Assembly: GCF_900128505.1 (NCBI RefSeq)
Contig: NZ_LT669940.1
Coordinates: 550,756-614,755, forward strand
Reading direction: 5' to 3'
DNA: 64,000 bases
Origin: Parabacteroides timonensis
Lineage (GTDB): Bacteria; Bacteroidota; Bacteroidia; Bacteroidales; Tannerellaceae
The notes beneath the pieces were generated by a model. That model worked only from the letters and a program-made list of their open reading frames with translations, had not been told where the DNA came from and made no database searches. Shown piece after piece: positions 62,850-64,000 of this stretch. Every line of letters starts with the position of its first letter. Within the stretch, counting starts at the first letter, position 1. Both the position numbers and the translations under genes were made by a program.

Positions 62850-63921
62850 GTGTATTCAATTTTAATAGAATAGTGCCTGTTCCCTGATCTTTGTCCTGTG
62901 TAACGGATAATGAATAATTGTCCGGATAAAGAAGGTTGAGACGTGCTTTGAAGCCATCCAACTCTTGGATAGCCGGTGTATCTGTTTCGTCGAACCGGCA
63001 GATAATAGAAATCTGCTGCCCTTCCCGGCTTGCCTGCAAGAGTATAGATGGACGGCTTGTTTGCTTCCCGGTTCTTTTCAAAGCATATTGAATGATCGGT
63101 ACAAGCAGGAGGGGAGGAATAAGCACTCCCGTCAGTTCCGTCTCCGATACAATCCGATAATCGAATGAGTCGGAATAGAACTTCTCCAATGCCAGGTAAT
63201 TATTCAGAAAAGTGATTTCAGAATTTAATAATACCTTATCGCGTGCCCCATCATACAGCTGGTAACGTAATAACTGGCTTAACCGTAACACCATATCCGC
63301 CGCTTTCTCCGGTTCGCTTTTCGATAACACGGCAGTCCGGTTTAATGTATTGAATAGTAACGATGGATTCACCTGTTCTTTCAGGTTATCCACTTCCGAC
63401 TGTATCTGTTTCTTCTCCAGTAGGTTTACCCGTTGGTTCTCTATCATCCAATGTCTTAGTAATACGGTCATGGAGATACCGGTGATGCAGATCATGTTCA
63501 GCATGAAGTCCGACAAACTATCCAGGATACTGACCATATTGAAATAAGAACTCCTGATAGGAGGAATACCGGATGAAGTAAATATCCAGTATTCCTGCAC
63601 ATACCGTATCAATATAAGCAGTAAGATGGAACTGGCGGAATAAATGATATAAGTCAGATACCTCTTTTTTAGCAATAATCTGGGTACGAGCAGATAGAGA
63701 TGGAGATAACCGACTATAACATAGGAAATCAGTGTACTGAAACCTGCCAGGTAAACATAATTATCCAACAACTCAACTCTTGCTCCGTATGTATAGATGT
63801 TCTGGTTGAGTGATACTGCCGCTACTGCCACGAGCAACAGGATATGACGCGCTATTCTGTATCTGGAACTGACCAGAAACTGATACAGGAAAGTTTGTTT
63901 ATTAATAGGGTTGTCTGTCAT
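62839..63921 (-). CDS. LytS-type kinase paralogue lacking catalytic residues (probable pseudokinase)
   Basis: A 360-residue membrane protein of the same architecture as its neighbour (four hydrophobic segments, then the LytS-type cytoplasmic region). At the phosphoacceptor site it reads VNPSLLFNTLNRTAVL, with Ser187 in place of His. The N-box is IIQYALKRTG instead of VENAVKHNT, and the G-box lacks the GLGL stretch (DGFKARLNLLYPDN). The fold pattern is kept, so it is a maintained gene without kinase chemistry. It probably forms a heterodimer with the intact kinase (inference). First gene of the operon. Confidence 0.88.
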   Translation of the reverse strand: MTDNPINKQTFLYQFLVSSRYRIARHILLLVAVAAVSLNQNIYTYGARVELLDNYVYLAGFSTLISYVIVGYLHLYLLVPRLLLKKRYLTYIIYSASSILLLILIRYVQEYWIFTSSGIPPIRSSYFNMVSILDSLSDFMLNMICITGISMTVLLRHWMIENQRVNLLEKKQIQSEVDNLKEQVNPSLLFNTLNRTAVLSKSEPEKAADMVLRLSQLLRYQLYDGARDKVLLNSEITFLNNYLALEKFYSDSFDYRIVSETELTGVLIPPLLLVPIIQYALKRTGKQTSRPSILLQASREGQQISIICRFDETDTPAIQELDGFKARLNLLYPDNYSLSVTQDKDQGTGTILLKLNTHGK

Positions 63922-64000
63922 ATAGCGGCATCCTCTTTAAGTGTCCGAAATTACTATTTTATTTGTTACCAGTCGGTAAAACAGTTAAAATTCTAGTTTA

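Noticed and set aside
1..64000. tRNA, rRNA or complete insertion sequence
   Set aside because: No cloverleaf-like T-loop context, rRNA segment or transposase frame was recognised by eye; a dedicated scan was not possible.

Overview
The window reads as a chromosomal segment of a gut Bacteroidales, most likely a Parabacteroides. Pointers are a C-terminal DUF6383-type domain on the first (partial) gene, an Mfa1/Mfa2-type fimbrial locus, a SusC/SusD pair run by an ECF sigma/FecR couple, meso-diaminopimelate dehydrogenase, fused SecDF, the long form of urocanase, and promoters of the Bacteroidetes type (-33 TTTG / -7 TAnnTTTG). The genus is inference. I saw no tRNA, rRNA, complete insertion sequence or CRISPR array.

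Layout. 1-5.1 kb: end of a large secreted protein, then ddh-lgt-flavodiiron protein and nagB, with a heptamer-built inverted repeat between the last two. 5.1-15 kb: an outer-membrane receptor, a beta-propeller protein, a small barrel, a decayed alpha-L-fucosidase tail, a TPR protein, topA and argS. 15.1-25.1 kb: a fimbrial locus (DUF3575 protein, major fimbrillin, anchor, two accessory fimbrillins and a 1054-residue probable tip adhesin with two lectin-like C-terminal domains), with an attenuator-like terminator after the major subunit. 25.2-33.3 kb: HU, two rhomboid proteases plus an EEP-family enzyme, two DUF4468 proteins and secDF. 33.4-39.7 kb: a complete histidine-utilisation operon (hutU-ftcD-hutI-fchA-hutH).

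39.7-44.8 kb is the most unusual part. A 1.36-kb non-coding stretch of stem-loops and 22-bp-phased degenerate repeats is followed on the minus strand by an HU-like gene translationally coupled (ATGA) to a GLUG-repeat surface protein. Upstream of that pair, a 26-bp inverted repeat (24/26 identical) encloses 162 bp carrying a textbook Bacteroidetes promoter that currently points away from the genes. This is the signature of a phase-variable invertible promoter in the OFF orientation. A further exact 22-bp-period array lies just beyond it.

44.8-64 kb: an ECF sigma gene coupled to a protein that joins an inner-membrane segment to an outer-membrane barrel; a seven-gene nutrient-uptake/oxidoreductase operon (Gfo/Idh/MocA, ECF sigma, FecR, SusC, SusD, Gfo/Idh/MocA, FAD oxidoreductase) without classical glycoside hydrolases; mrp and trmB; a small module (57-aa protein and DUF5053 protein) bracketed by two palindromes sharing one 13-nt core; and a LytTR regulator with two LytS-type kinases, the second of which has lost its phosphoacceptor histidine and looks like a pseudokinase.
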